The notes under the pieces were generated by a model. The model was not told where the DNA came from. It made no database searches and saw only the letters and a program-made list of their open reading frames with translations. From assembly GCA_035687245.1 (NCBI GenBank), contig DASRYH010000042.1, forward strand, positions 1 to 64,000: 64,000 nucleotides of DNA, read 5' to 3'. The translations under genes were made by a program, and so were the position numbers. Shown here piece by piece: positions 34,473 through 44,293 of this stretch. This DNA comes from DASRYH01 sp035687245 (GTDB taxonomy: Bacteria; Actinomycetota; Coriobacteriia; Anaerosomatales; PHET01). The first letter of the stretch is position 1; the number at the start of each line of letters is the position of its first letter.

Positions 34473-35354
34473 ATGCTCGAAAGGCTCCGCTACTACGCCC
34501 CGTACGCGTGGCGTTTCGTGGTGACGCGAGATGCCGGGCCGCTTATCTGTGGCCTTGCGGTTACCGACCGCTGCAACCTCCACTGCCGCGAGTGCCACGT
34601 CTCCAACACCGGTCAGGGCGACCTCACCTACGCCCATGCCATGGAGATCATGCGCTCCGCCCACGAGCGCGGCTGCCGCGAGCTCTACTTCACCGGCGGC
34701 GAGCCGATGCTCTGGCGCTGCGGCGACTACGGCCTCGAAGACCTCGTCCGCGCTGCGCGCGTGATCGGCTATTTCCACGTTCACGTCTACACCAACGGCA
34801 CGCTGGGGCTGGATACGTCTGCCGACCTGGTGTGGGTGAGCGTGGACGGGCTCGCAGGCACCTATGCGACGCGCCGCGGCGACCACTTCGACGAGGTGAT
34901 CGCCGCTATCGAGGCGCCTGGCCACCCGCCTGTCGCCATCATCTATACGGTCGATCGCTTCACCGCGCCGGGCATCGAGCACTTCCTGCGCTGGGTGCGC
35001 CGCGTACACCTGCCGGTCGCCGGTGTGATGGTCTACTTCCACACGCCCTATTACGGCAAGGACGAGCTCTTCCTCGACGCCGCGGAACGCGCCGTGGTCA
35101 TCGACAAGCTGCTCGAGCTCAAACTCGAAGGGCTGCCGATCATGAACTCCCGTGCGGGCCTCAAAGCGCTGGAGTCAGGCCGCTGGACTCGCCGAATGCC
35201 CATCGCGCTCGTAGACGACGCCGAAGGCGAGTCGGTGTGCTGCCGCGCCTCCGACGCGGTCTGCCCGGACTGCGGCTACGGGCCGTGCACTGAGCTGTGG
35301 GCTGCGCAGCGCCTCAAGCCAAGTGCGGTGGCCGCGATGGTGAGATACGTATGA
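34473..35354 (+). CDS. Radical SAM protein with C-terminal cysteine cluster
   Basis: 293 residues from ATG 34473; the frame is open far upstream but opposite the peptidase gene. The [4Fe-4S]-SAM motif is CNLHCREC in TDRCNLHCRECHVS, followed by the GGE motif (YFTGGEPMLW). The C terminus carries CC-x6-CPDCGYGPC, a possible auxiliary iron-sulfur site of about six cysteines that does not look like a standard SPASM domain. Its stop overlaps the start of the next radical SAM gene (ATGA). Substrate unknown; the pairing suggests two steps of one modification. Confidence 0.88.
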   Translation: MLERLRYYAPYAWRFVVTRDAGPLICGLAVTDRCNLHCRECHVSNTGQGDLTYAHAMEIMRSAHERGCRELYFTGGEPMLWRCGDYGLEDLVRAARVIGYFHVHVYTNGTLGLDTSADLVWVSVDGLAGTYATRRGDHFDEVIAAIEAPGHPPVAIIYTVDRFTAPGIEHFLRWVRRVHLPVAGVMVYFHTPYYGKDELFLDAAERAVVIDKLLELKLEGLPIMNSRAGLKALESGRWTRRMPIALVDDAEGESVCCRASDAVCPDCGYGPCTELWAAQRLKPSAVAAMVRYV

Positions 35355-36646
35355 GCACCGCCGGCACAGGCATCTCACGCGTTGCGACCCGGGCCGTGCG
35401 CCGCCATCTGGTGGGGCGAAGCCAGCGCTGGCGCTTCGAGCGCCCCGCCGCCGACTGGCGGCCACCCGCGGTGAAGTCCACCTCGCTCTACCTGCACGTT
35501 CCGTTCTGCCTCAACGCCTGCCCGTACTGTCCCTACACCAAGGTGGCGTTCCGGCCCGAGCTGGTGAGCCGCTACACCCTGGCCGCTCTCGATGAAATGG
35601 ACCTGTGGGCCGAGGCCATCGGGCCGGCGCGAGTCACGAGTATCTATATAGGTGGAGGCACGCCCACCCTCGCGATGGACGCGGTCGACGTGCTCATCTC
35701 ACGCGCGAGGGAGCGCTTCGACGTCTGCGGCGACGTATGCATCGAGACCAACCCCGCCGACATTACCGACGAGATGGTGAACCACTTGCAGTCGGCGGGA
35801 ATCGCACTCGTCTCTGTGGGCGTGCAGTCGTTCTCGCCCGAAAGCCTCAAGGTGATTGGGCGCCGCTACAGCCCCGACACCGCGCGCGAAGCCCTTCGGC
35901 GACTCACTGAATCGAGCTTCGAGTCCGTTAACGCCGACATCATGTTCGCGCTGCCCGGCCAGTCCACCGCCGACGTCATCGCAGATCTCGAGGAGGCGGC
36001 CGCGCTCGGCGTGAACCAGCTCACCACCTACCCGCTCTTCACGTTCCCGTACACGTCGGTCGGGGAGTACCTCGACCTCAAGGGCGTGCGCATGCCCGAC
36101 CTGAGGACGCGCCGCGAGCAGTACGCCGCGATCGCCAAATGGTGTGCGTCGCACGGCTTCGAGCGCGTGAGCGTGTGGGGATTCAGGCGCGGGTCGGTGC
36201 CGCGCTACTCGTCGGTCACTCGTGACGGCTACATCGGGATCGGTCCGGGTTCGGGTTCGCACCTGCCCGACGGCTTCGTACTCAACACCTTCGACCTCGA
36301 GCAGTGGGAGGCCACTGTCGAGGAGGGGAGGCTGCCAGTGGCATTGCGGATGCCCTTCACGCCCGAGATGTCGGGCTGGTGGTGGCTCTACTGGCGCTTC
36401 TACGACACGCGGATACCGCTCGCCGCACTCGACGAGATGCTTGGACACGACGCCGAAAAGGCGCGCAGGTGGCTCGAGACCATCGCAGGGACCGGGATGG
36501 CGCGGAGAGTGAATGGCAGCTACGAGCTGACTGACAAAGGGGCGTTCTGGCTGCACCTGGCGCAGAACCACTTCGCGCTCTCTTATGTGAACACACTGTG
36601 GACGGCCGCTCGGGCCACGCCGTGGCCTGAGCGGGTCGAGATCTGA
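35351..36646 (+). CDS. HemN/HemW-like radical SAM protein
   Basis: 431 residues; ATG overlaps the previous stop. The cluster motif is CLNACPYC in HVPFCLNACPYCPY, then IYIGGGTPT, ETNPADI and VSVGVQSFSPE, the hallmark series of the coproporphyrinogen oxidase-like (HemN/HemW) family, with a C-terminal winged domain. Family members include coproporphyrinogen dehydrogenase, haem chaperones and methyltransferases. The motif is CxxxCxxC followed by P-Y rather than the CxFC of classic HemN/HemW, so I do not assign haem synthesis. Translationally coupled to the first radical SAM gene. Confidence 0.88.
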   Translation: MSTAGTGISRVATRAVRRHLVGRSQRWRFERPAADWRPPAVKSTSLYLHVPFCLNACPYCPYTKVAFRPELVSRYTLAALDEMDLWAEAIGPARVTSIYIGGGTPTLAMDAVDVLISRARERFDVCGDVCIETNPADITDEMVNHLQSAGIALVSVGVQSFSPESLKVIGRRYSPDTAREALRRLTESSFESVNADIMFALPGQSTADVIADLEEAAALGVNQLTTYPLFTFPYTSVGEYLDLKGVRMPDLRTRREQYAAIAKWCASHGFERVSVWGFRRGSVPRYSSVTRDGYIGIGPGSGSHLPDGFVLNTFDLEQWEATVEEGRLPVALRMPFTPEMSGWWWLYWRFYDTRIPLAALDEMLGHDAEKARRWLETIAGTGMARRVNGSYELTDKGAFWLHLAQNHFALSYVNTLWTAARATPWPERVEI

Positions 36647-36676
36647 CGACTGAGGAAGGGCAAGGGGGTTATCTCA

Positions 36677-38470
36677 ATGAACGAGCAACGCAAGGGCTTA
36701 CCGCCGCTTGCCGAAGCGACCGGATACATCGGCGCTGCGCTCGTACTAGCGGCGATTGTCACGCTGATCGCGATGTTCTGGCAGCAGCTGGGCATCGCGG
36801 GGCACATCGGAGTCGGGCTTGCGGTTGCGGTCGCGGGGCTGGGAGGTGGGCTCGCGCTCGAGCGCATCGAAACGGACTCCGCGAGGCGACTCTCGCAGTT
36901 CCTGCTGCTGGCGGGCACCGTTGGCGCGGGCTTCGCCATCGGCTTTGGTGTGCGCGACCCGCTCTTTGCGAGTCTCTCAGCAAGCGCGACGTTGCGTGTG
37001 GCCTCAGAGACGGCCGCCGAATGGGGCTGGTTCGCTGGAGCAGCAGGTGTCGCAGTTGCGGGCGCGGTCTTCTACCTGCGACATCACACGGTATTGCAGC
37101 ATCTCATCTTCGGCATCGGGGTAGCTGCGGCGGCGCTGCTGGCGCTTCCGCTGGTGCCCACCGGCGGTCCGGACTGGGGCGTCGGTGCGACGCTTGTGCT
37201 TGTCGGCCTCGCGTGGGGCGCGCTCTCGCTCGCTGGTCGGCTTGAGCCGCGCGTCGAGGGACTTGTGCTCTCGGCGCTTGGCATTGCGGGCGGCATCCAG
37301 ATCATGGCCATGGTCGGAGACAAGCTAATCGAGTGGCCGATGTGGCTGGGTGCTATCGCTTCGGCAGGGCTGATATGGGCCGGATCGCGACTTGAGGAGA
37401 TGCCGGTACTCGGCATCGGGACGGTCTCGTTGATGGTCTTCGCGGGCGAGCTTGTCGGTGAGTACCTCGGATTCGGCGTGGGGACGGGCATCGCCCTCAT
37501 CGCCGTCGGCTTCATGGCGCTTGGCGCGGGTATTCGACTGATTCGTACCGAGCCCGACGCGGCGTCTCGCAACCGCAAGATCGTAAGCGAGGTCGCGGGC
37601 TATCTAGGCGTTGGCCTGGCGATGGGTGGTGCAGGAATCCTCTTCGCCCAGGCGTGGAACGAGCTGGGTGTGATCGGGCGCATCCTCGTTCCGCTCGCTG
37701 GAGCGCTCGCCGGCTACGCAGGCGCGTGGATTGTGGAGAAGTCGGAGAGCGGGCAGGCGCGAAGGCTGAGCCAGGTACTCTACTTCATCGCCGTGCTCTC
37801 GAGCGGCATCATGGCCGCGATGATCGCTAGGCCGTTCATCCAGACGGTCGTCGCCGGTGTTGAGGCGTCGTCCACGTGGGCGTTCATCGCCGGTAGCGCA
37901 TTCGCGGTTCTTGCGGGCGGTGTGACCTGGTGGCTGAGGAAGGGTTCGCTCACGCAGATCGGTTTCCTCGCTTCGGTCATTGTGCTCATCATTTCCGTGG
38001 GCGTTCAGACGCGGATGGGCGAGGCGTATCCCAGCTGGGTGCTTGGCATGACTATGGTGGCGGTCGGCACGCTGTGGGTCATCTTGGGCGTTCGGCAGCT
38101 GATGACACCGGCGCGCACCGCGATCGCCGCAGGATGCTATGCGTGTTTGCAGGGCCTTCAGATGTCGGTAGCTGGAGGTACCGACTTTCAGGTCTGGGCA
38201 GCTGTGGTGGCGATCGCATTCTCAATCGGCGAGGTCATCTTGAGCATCTATACGAAGCGGGCGATCCTGCTCGGATTCGGCGCAGTTGGCACCGTGCTCT
38301 TCTCCGTCGCGACTGTGATGGAGGTCTTTGGCGAGCACGTGGCAGCACCCATCCTGCTGCTCGCAGTTGGTGTCGTCTTCATTGGGGCCGCAGTGACGGT
38401 TGCCCGGCTGCTTCCGCGCTTTCGGCAGGGGCCTCCGGCCACGCCAGGACCGGTGAGCCCGGCCCTCTAG
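36677..38470 (+). CDS. Large multi-TM protein with internal duplication (DUF2157/DUF2339-like)
   Basis: 597 residues with some 18 hydrophobic segments and little else. The N-terminal half (LAEATGYIGAALVLAAIV, WQQLGIAGHIGVGL, ARRLSQFLLLAGTV) is repeated at about residues 300-400 (VSEVAGYLGVGLAMGGAG, WNELGVIGRILVPL, ARRLSQVLYFIAVL), a clear tandem duplication. The style resembles DUF2157/DUF2339 membrane proteins of unknown function. It begins 30 bases after the radical SAM pair and may be co-transcribed. Confidence 0.7.
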   Translation: MNEQRKGLPPLAEATGYIGAALVLAAIVTLIAMFWQQLGIAGHIGVGLAVAVAGLGGGLALERIETDSARRLSQFLLLAGTVGAGFAIGFGVRDPLFASLSASATLRVASETAAEWGWFAGAAGVAVAGAVFYLRHHTVLQHLIFGIGVAAAALLALPLVPTGGPDWGVGATLVLVGLAWGALSLAGRLEPRVEGLVLSALGIAGGIQIMAMVGDKLIEWPMWLGAIASAGLIWAGSRLEEMPVLGIGTVSLMVFAGELVGEYLGFGVGTGIALIAVGFMALGAGIRLIRTEPDAASRNRKIVSEVAGYLGVGLAMGGAGILFAQAWNELGVIGRILVPLAGALAGYAGAWIVEKSESGQARRLSQVLYFIAVLSSGIMAAMIARPFIQTVVAGVEASSTWAFIAGSAFAVLAGGVTWWLRKGSLTQIGFLASVIVLIISVGVQTRMGEAYPSWVLGMTMVAVGTLWVILGVRQLMTPARTAIAAGCYACLQGLQMSVAGGTDFQVWAAVVAIAFSIGEVILSIYTKRAILLGFGAVGTVLFSVATVMEVFGEHVAAPILLLAVGVVFIGAAVTVARLLPRFRQGPPATPGPVSPAL

Positions 38471-38663
38471 TCGAACACTCGTCCGCGTTTGGGGGCGCGT
38501 GTCGTACATAGATGTTGGTGCAACCTCTGATTCGGGAGTAGTCTAGGGCTGGTCGAGCGACCCGAGGGGCGCGCCGCCTCAATGCGGTGTCGGGCGTTCG
38601 TAGAGCGGCAAGACACAAGCAACGAACGACCGACAACTGAAGGGCCGCGTTGAGGGGCTGGAC

Positions 38664-40058
38664 ATGAATGTCCCAGCACTGAGGATTCTCATCAATGAGG
38701 ACTCGGCTGCAGACGCCGCGCTCGTGCTTCACGAGCTCCGGCGCGTGCATCCAGACCTCTACCATGAGCACGTCATGGACCGCCCGAACTTCGAGGCGGC
38801 CATCGTGGCGGGCGGCTGGGACCTCGTGCTCTCCGACTTCTCGCTGCCGGGCTTCAATGCGCTAGAAGCGCTCAAGATCACCCGCGAGATCGACGCAGAG
38901 CTGCCCTTCATCATCGTCTCAGGCGCCATTGGCGAGGAACGGGCCTTCGAGCTCATGCGAGCCGGTGCCACCGACTTCGTCCGCAAGCAGAACCTGTCGC
39001 GCGTCCCGCTCGTCGTGGACCGCGCATTGCGCGAGACTCGCGAGCACACGGCCCTTCGCGCCGCCGAACAGGGGCTGATCGACGCCGCCAAGCAGTGGCA
39101 GGACACCTTCGACGCCATATCCGACAGCGTCTTTATGCTAGATGGTGCAGGCGCAGTCGTTCGTATGAACCGCTCCGCCGCTCGCCTGCTCGGTGCGGCA
39201 TCTTCCGTGCCCGAGAACGGGCTGACGTGCGACTCGATCCTGCAGCTCCTGCATCCGGACGCCGAAGGCATCTCGGCACTCCACCATGGCAACGGCGAGG
39301 CGCCCGCCGAGTGGGGACCGTGCGGTCCCGACGAGCTCTGGTATCTGCTCACGATAGACAGCATCAACGACGAGGCCGGGAGCACGATCGGTCACGTGAT
39401 GGTGCTCAGAGACATCACGCAGCGCAAAGAGGCCGAAGAGCAGCAGCTTGCGATGGTCGGCCGGCTGCGACTCACGATGATGGGAAGCGTGGCGGTCGCG
39501 GGCAAGATGCTCGAGTGTCGCGACCCCTATACGGCCGGCCACCAGCAGAACGTCGCCGACCTCGCGCTTGCGATCGCACACGAGATGAACCTGCCCGAGA
39601 TCGACACCGAGGCGTTGCACACCGCCGGTCTGCTGCACGATGTCGGCAAGATCGCCGTTCCCGCCGAGATCCTCGTCAAGCCAGGCACCCTCGACGATCT
39701 CGAAATGCAGATAATCCGCCGCCACCCCGAGGTCGCTGCCGAGATTCTGAGCGACGCGCAGTTCGAGGGAAACGTCGTCGAGATCGCTCGGCAGCACCAC
39801 GAGCGGCTAGACGGGTCCGGCTATCCCGATGCGCTCAAGGGCGATGAGATCTGCCTTGAAGCGCGGATTCTTGCCGTGGCAGACGTAGTTGAGGCGATGG
39901 CGGCGCACCGTCCGTATCGCCCCTCGCGGCCCATCGAGATGGCGATCGACGAGCTCCAAGGTGGCAAGGGGATGCGCTACGACGCGCGCGTCGTCGACGC
40001 GTGCCTAGCGCTGCTGGAGCGCGGAGCGGTCGACGGCATCTTGGGTCGAGTCTCGTGA
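38664..40058 (+). CDS. Response regulator with PAS and HD-GYP domains
   Basis: 464 residues. An N-terminal receiver domain (LINEDSAADAALVLHEL; phosphoacceptor Asp58 in LVLSDFSLPG; lysine in VRKQNL), a PAS domain (about 145-255) and a C-terminal HD-GYP domain with an intact active site: HDVGK (His325, Asp326), HHERLDGSGYP (from 378). HD-GYP enzymes hydrolyse c-di-GMP to GMP or pGpG. The stop overlaps the GTG of the downstream 5-PAS kinase (GTGA), so that kinase is the likely phosphodonor. Confidence 0.92.
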   Translation: MNVPALRILINEDSAADAALVLHELRRVHPDLYHEHVMDRPNFEAAIVAGGWDLVLSDFSLPGFNALEALKITREIDAELPFIIVSGAIGEERAFELMRAGATDFVRKQNLSRVPLVVDRALRETREHTALRAAEQGLIDAAKQWQDTFDAISDSVFMLDGAGAVVRMNRSAARLLGAASSVPENGLTCDSILQLLHPDAEGISALHHGNGEAPAEWGPCGPDELWYLLTIDSINDEAGSTIGHVMVLRDITQRKEAEEQQLAMVGRLRLTMMGSVAVAGKMLECRDPYTAGHQQNVADLALAIAHEMNLPEIDTEALHTAGLLHDVGKIAVPAEILVKPGTLDDLEMQIIRRHPEVAAEILSDAQFEGNVVEIARQHHERLDGSGYPDALKGDEICLEARILAVADVVEAMAAHRPYRPSRPIEMAIDELQGGKGMRYDARVVDACLALLERGAVDGILGRVS

Positions 40059-43039
40059 TCGCGGCGGGCGCAGATACCGAGCGTCCTTGGCTGTCACGCT
40101 TCGACACGCCGTTGTACCGGGGTCTTCTGGCTCTGGCGCTTCCCCTCATCGCGGGAGTCGTCGCTCTGGGCGTCCACTCAGTCGTCGACTACTCCAGGAC
40201 GCATCACGACTTCATCTGGGTGATCTTCTATCCGACCATTTTCGTCGCTGCGTGGTTGGGCAGTGCAATCGCTGCCAGCGCGTCACTAGCGGTCTCAGTT
40301 CTGTTCATCGTCTGGTTCGTTCTGCCTCCCACTCACACGCTCGTCGTGGGCGCGCCGTACCGCTGGACGATGCTCGCCTACATCCTTGTCGGCATCGTGA
40401 TGATCGTGATCCAGCAGCGACGAAGTCGCGCTCGCAAGCGGCTCGCTGCGGCGAATGCGCTCCTAAGCATCTACGTCGATCACGGCATGGCCGGGATGTA
40501 CACCAACCGCGCAGACCACTTCCTCTCCGCCAACGCGGAGTTCGTCGAGATGTTCGGATACGACAGCGAGGACGAGATCATCGGGCTCACGTCGTACGAC
40601 CTCCTCGCGCCGGAGGAGCAAGCGCACATGAGGGAGGTCGCGCGGAAGCGCTGGTCGGGAGAGAGCCCCAGCTATCAAGAGGTACTTCGCGCGAAACGCC
40701 GTGACGGCAGCGAATTCTGGATGGAGATTCGGGGACGCGTAGTCGACCTCGATGGCGAGAAGACGGCCGTAGGCGTCGTGATCGACGTAACGCAACGGAT
40801 GGATGCGCTGGCAGAACTCGCGGAGAAAGAGGCGCTGTTCGACCGGGCATCTCGCATCGGCAAAGTCGGGGTCTTCCAAGTGCAGGTGCCGTCGTTCGAA
40901 CTGACGTGCTCAGCGCAGATCTGGGAGATGCTCGGGATTCCCGCACCCGAGGACATGCCAACGGTGGAGTTCGTCGAGTCGATGCTCGCCGGGCCCGACA
41001 GGGATTTACCGCATCAGCTTCTGCAGCAGGCAGTTACGGACGGCGAGGCGTGGGACCGTGTTGTCGAGTCGAGGCGCCGCAATGGCGAGCCCATGTGGGT
41101 CCGGGTCGTGGGCGAGCCGATCTACGAGGAGGGCGTGGTCGTCCGCATCGAAGGCACTGTAAGCGACGTCACGGAGCAGCACCTGCAGGCGCAGACCGTC
41201 GCGGAGACCCAAGAGCGCTTCCGCGCCGTCTTCGAGCAGTCGCCGGACGGCATCTTCCTGAATGACGCGCATGGCAACTACGTCGATGTGAATCCGGCGG
41301 GCTGTGAGATGCTTGGCTACACGTGCGAGGAGATGCTCCAGCTCAACGTAGCCGACGTTCTCGTGCCCGAGGCTCGTGAGCTGCCGGCACTAGGCAGGGA
41401 GGACTTCAACGAAGGAGTCACTCTGTTCGAAGGCGAGCTCCTTCGCAAGGATGGCACCAGGTTCGTGGGCGAGACGCTTGTGCGGGCCTTACACAATGGT
41501 GAGGTACTCGCCGTCGTGCGCGACATCAGCGAGAGCCACGCGGCAGCCGAGGCACTGCGCGAGAGCGAAGAACGATACCGGTCGCTCGTCGAGCAGTCCC
41601 CGGACGGAATCTTCGTCGGCGATGCATCCGGGAGTCTCATCGACGTCAACCAAGCAGGAGTCGAGCTGCTTCGCCTATCCCGAGAGCGGATCATCGGCAT
41701 GCCGGTCTCCGACATCCTCGTGCCCGACGAACTGCCGCGTCTTGCCGGTGTGTTCGACGAGCTCTCGCACTCCGCATCCCACTTGGGCAGCTGGCGCGTC
41801 GTGCGCGGAGACGGCACCGTGATCATCGCGGAACTGATGGTCAGACGGCTGTCTGACGGCCGCCTCCAAGCAGTCGTGCGTGACGTAACCGAACGCGAAC
41901 GTCGCGAGCGTGAGGTGAGGGAGGCAAAGGAGCGGCTCGAGCTGGCCGCCGAGGCCGCCGGAATCGGCGTCTGGGAAGCCATCGACGGCGTCGTGACATT
42001 CGACGCCCGGATGATGAGCCTCTACGGGATGGATCGCCCGGCCGGCGTGCTCGCGCAAGAACAGATCGGTGCGGCCGTCCATCCCGACGACCTCACCTGG
42101 CTTCGCGCATCAGACAATCGCGTGCGCAATGACGGGGCAGCTGTCAGCTCGGAGTTCCGCGTTATCTACCCCGACGGTTCTGTGCACTGGCTGCTCGACC
42201 ACCGAAAGCGCGTACAAGACCCAGCGGCCGCGAGGTCCCACATCGTAGGCGTGTGCACCGATATCACCGAACGCAAGCGCGCAGAAGCCGAACTCCGCGA
42301 CATGAACATCTCGTTGGAGCGGCGGGTTGCGATGCGCACCTCGGAGCTTGAGGAGACGAACAACGAGCTCGAGGCGTTCACGTATGCGGTCTCGCACGAC
42401 CTGCGCGCGCCACTACGACGCATGAGTGGCCTGTGCGAGGCTCTGGAGCAAGACTACGCATCGCAGCTCGACGATGCGGCGAAGCAGTTCATGCACCTCC
42501 TCACCGAAGAGGCGGCTCAGACGAGTTCGCTGATCGAGGGCCTGCTCGACCTTTCGCGTTCGTCCCGCGGCGAGATCCAGCGCATCATCGTCGACGTCAG
42601 TGCGCTTGCCGACTCGCTTCTCACTCGGCTGCAGACCACCGATCCCGACCGTATCGTGGAATGCCGCGTCGAGCGCGACCTGATCGTCTACGGAGACCGC
42701 CGAATGGTGGAGTCGCTGCTCACCAACCTGCTCGACAACGCTTGGAAGTACTCGTGCTGCGACATTAGTGCGCGCATCGAGGTGTACGCCGATGACGCCG
42801 ACGGCCATCGCTGGATCTGTGTCCGCGACAACGGCGCCGGATTCGACCCGCGCTACGAGGAGAACCTCTTCGTGCCGTTCCAGCGCCTGCACTCCGAAGA
42901 CGAGTTCAAGGGTGTGGGTATCGGGCTTGCGACGGTCAACCGCATCGTGCGCCGCCACGGTGGCGACATTCGCGCCACGGGCGAAGTCGGCAAGGGCGCG
43001 ACCTTCCGCTTCTGGCTTCCGGAGCCAAGCGAGCTGTAA
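40055..43039 (+). CDS. Membrane multi-PAS sensor histidine kinase
   Basis: 994 residues from GTG 40055, coupled to the preceding response regulator gene. Four N-terminal transmembrane segments of DUF4118/KdpD type (PTIFVAAWLGSAIAA, FVLPPTHTL) precede five PAS domains (about 150-265, 270-385, 390-505, 510-630 and 640-755). A HisKA domain with SHDLRAPLRRM (His781) and a HATPase with LLTNLLDNAWKYS, DNGAGFD and GVGIGLATVNRIV follow. PAS3 and PAS4 are near-duplicates (FEQSPDGIFLND, VEQSPDGIFVGD). It likely controls the HD-GYP regulator. Signal unknown. Confidence 0.93.
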   Translation: MIAAGADTERPWLSRFDTPLYRGLLALALPLIAGVVALGVHSVVDYSRTHHDFIWVIFYPTIFVAAWLGSAIAASASLAVSVLFIVWFVLPPTHTLVVGAPYRWTMLAYILVGIVMIVIQQRRSRARKRLAAANALLSIYVDHGMAGMYTNRADHFLSANAEFVEMFGYDSEDEIIGLTSYDLLAPEEQAHMREVARKRWSGESPSYQEVLRAKRRDGSEFWMEIRGRVVDLDGEKTAVGVVIDVTQRMDALAELAEKEALFDRASRIGKVGVFQVQVPSFELTCSAQIWEMLGIPAPEDMPTVEFVESMLAGPDRDLPHQLLQQAVTDGEAWDRVVESRRRNGEPMWVRVVGEPIYEEGVVVRIEGTVSDVTEQHLQAQTVAETQERFRAVFEQSPDGIFLNDAHGNYVDVNPAGCEMLGYTCEEMLQLNVADVLVPEARELPALGREDFNEGVTLFEGELLRKDGTRFVGETLVRALHNGEVLAVVRDISESHAAAEALRESEERYRSLVEQSPDGIFVGDASGSLIDVNQAGVELLRLSRERIIGMPVSDILVPDELPRLAGVFDELSHSASHLGSWRVVRGDGTVIIAELMVRRLSDGRLQAVVRDVTERERREREVREAKERLELAAEAAGIGVWEAIDGVVTFDARMMSLYGMDRPAGVLAQEQIGAAVHPDDLTWLRASDNRVRNDGAAVSSEFRVIYPDGSVHWLLDHRKRVQDPAAARSHIVGVCTDITERKRAEAELRDMNISLERRVAMRTSELEETNNELEAFTYAVSHDLRAPLRRMSGLCEALEQDYASQLDDAAKQFMHLLTEEAAQTSSLIEGLLDLSRSSRGEIQRIIVDVSALADSLLTRLQTTDPDRIVECRVERDLIVYGDRRMVESLLTNLLDNAWKYSCCDISARIEVYADDADGHRWICVRDNGAGFDPRYEENLFVPFQRLHSEDEFKGVGIGLATVNRIVRRHGGDIRATGEVGKGATFRFWLPEPSEL

Positions 43040-43045
43040 CAGCCG

Positions 43046-44227
43046 TTAGTCGACCTTGGTGCCGCTCAGAGGCGCGTGAAGCACCACGGTCGCGAGCAGC
43101 CCCAGCACGATTCCCCAGAACGCCGATCCGATGCCGAATAGGTGCAGGCCTGACGCCGTCACGAGGAAGGTGACGATCGCCGGCTCGCGCCGCTTCTCGT
43201 CGCCGAGGGCGGAGGCCAGCCCGTTGCCGATCGTGTTGAGCAGCCCGAGGCCTGCGAGTGCCAGGACCATCTCCTTCGGAAACATCCCGAAGAGCTGGGT
43301 GACGGTCGCGCCCAGCAGGCCCACGACGACGAAAAGCCCGCCGAAGGCCACGCCCGAAACGTAGCGCTTGTCCCGGTCAGGATGCGCGTCCTCGCTCATG
43401 CCGATCGCCGCGACGATGGCCGCGAGGTTCATAGCGAAGGCGCCGAAGGGGGCGAGGACGAGCGAGGAGAAGCCGGTCCACGTGATCAGGGGAGAGATGG
43501 GAGGGTGGTAGTCGGCCGCGTGCAGTACCGCGACGCCCGGCACGTTCTGCGAGGCCATGGTTACCACGAAGAGCGGCAGAGCGACGCTCGCGATCGCCTT
43601 AAGAGTGAACTGCGGCATGACGAAGACGGGGCGAGCAATCTGCCACGTCAGCGGCTCGCCGCCCAGATGCCCCTGCATTGCCACGATAGCCACGCCGGAG
43701 ATGAGCACGAGCGGAATCGCGTAGCGGGGCATGAAGCGTCGGGCCAGCAGATAGACGGCCACCATCGCGCCCACAAGCAGGAACTGGTGCTCGAGGCCCG
43801 CAAAGCCATCGAGGCCGAAGCGAAGAAGCACACCGGCCAGCATCGCCGCACCCAGTGTGGCGGGAATCCTGCTCATCGCCTTCTCAAACCAGCCTGTCAT
43901 GCCCACCAGCACGATGAGCGCCGAACAGACCATGAAGGCGCCGATTGCCTGCGGCATCGTGATGCCCTTGACGCTCGTCACGAGCAGCGCGGCGCCCGGC
44001 GTCGACCAGGCCGTGAGTACCGGAACCCGGTAGCGCAGCGACAGGGTGATAGAGGTAGCGCCGATGGCGACGCCTAGGGCGAGCAGCCACGAGGCCGTTT
44101 CGGCAGGTGTAGCGTGAAGTGCCCGCGCGGCCTGGAAGATGATCACCGCCGAGCTTGAGAACGCTACGAGCACGGCGACAAAGCCGGCGACGACAGCGGA
44201 GAGCGAGAGGTCTTTCAACAGGCGCAC
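43046..44227 (-). CDS. benE: BenE-family benzoate/H+ symporter-like protein
   Basis: 393 residues from GTG 44227, which has AAGGAG 5 bases upstream; an in-frame ATG at 44242 has none. About twelve transmembrane segments with the BenE pattern (YRVPVLTAWSTPGAALL, VVTMASQNVPGVAVLHAADY, LAPFGAFAMNLAAI). BenE proteins import benzoate with protons, but no aromatic degradation genes are nearby, so the substrate may differ. It converges with the 5-PAS kinase gene 6 bases away and follows a HIBADH-family gene on the same strand. Confidence 0.85.
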   Translation of the reverse strand: MRLLKDLSLSAVVAGFVAVLVAFSSSAVIIFQAARALHATPAETASWLLALGVAIGATSITLSLRYRVPVLTAWSTPGAALLVTSVKGITMPQAIGAFMVCSALIVLVGMTGWFEKAMSRIPATLGAAMLAGVLLRFGLDGFAGLEHQFLLVGAMVAVYLLARRFMPRYAIPLVLISGVAIVAMQGHLGGEPLTWQIARPVFVMPQFTLKAIASVALPLFVVTMASQNVPGVAVLHAADYHPPISPLITWTGFSSLVLAPFGAFAMNLAAIVAAIGMSEDAHPDRDKRYVSGVAFGGLFVVVGLLGATVTQLFGMFPKEMVLALAGLGLLNTIGNGLASALGDEKRREPAIVTFLVTASGLHLFGIGSAFWGIVLGLLATVVLHAPLSGTKVD

Positions 44228-44293
44228 ACATGCTCCTTGCATGCGGAAACGGCGAGAGGAGCGAAGCGTAGCAGACCCGCTCGGCACGTCCCC

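Noticed and set aside
35351..36646. Assignment of the second radical SAM gene as hemN or hemW.
   Set aside because: The cluster motif does not end in the CxFC/CAYC-type pattern of characterised members and no haem genes are near; left as HemN/HemW-like.
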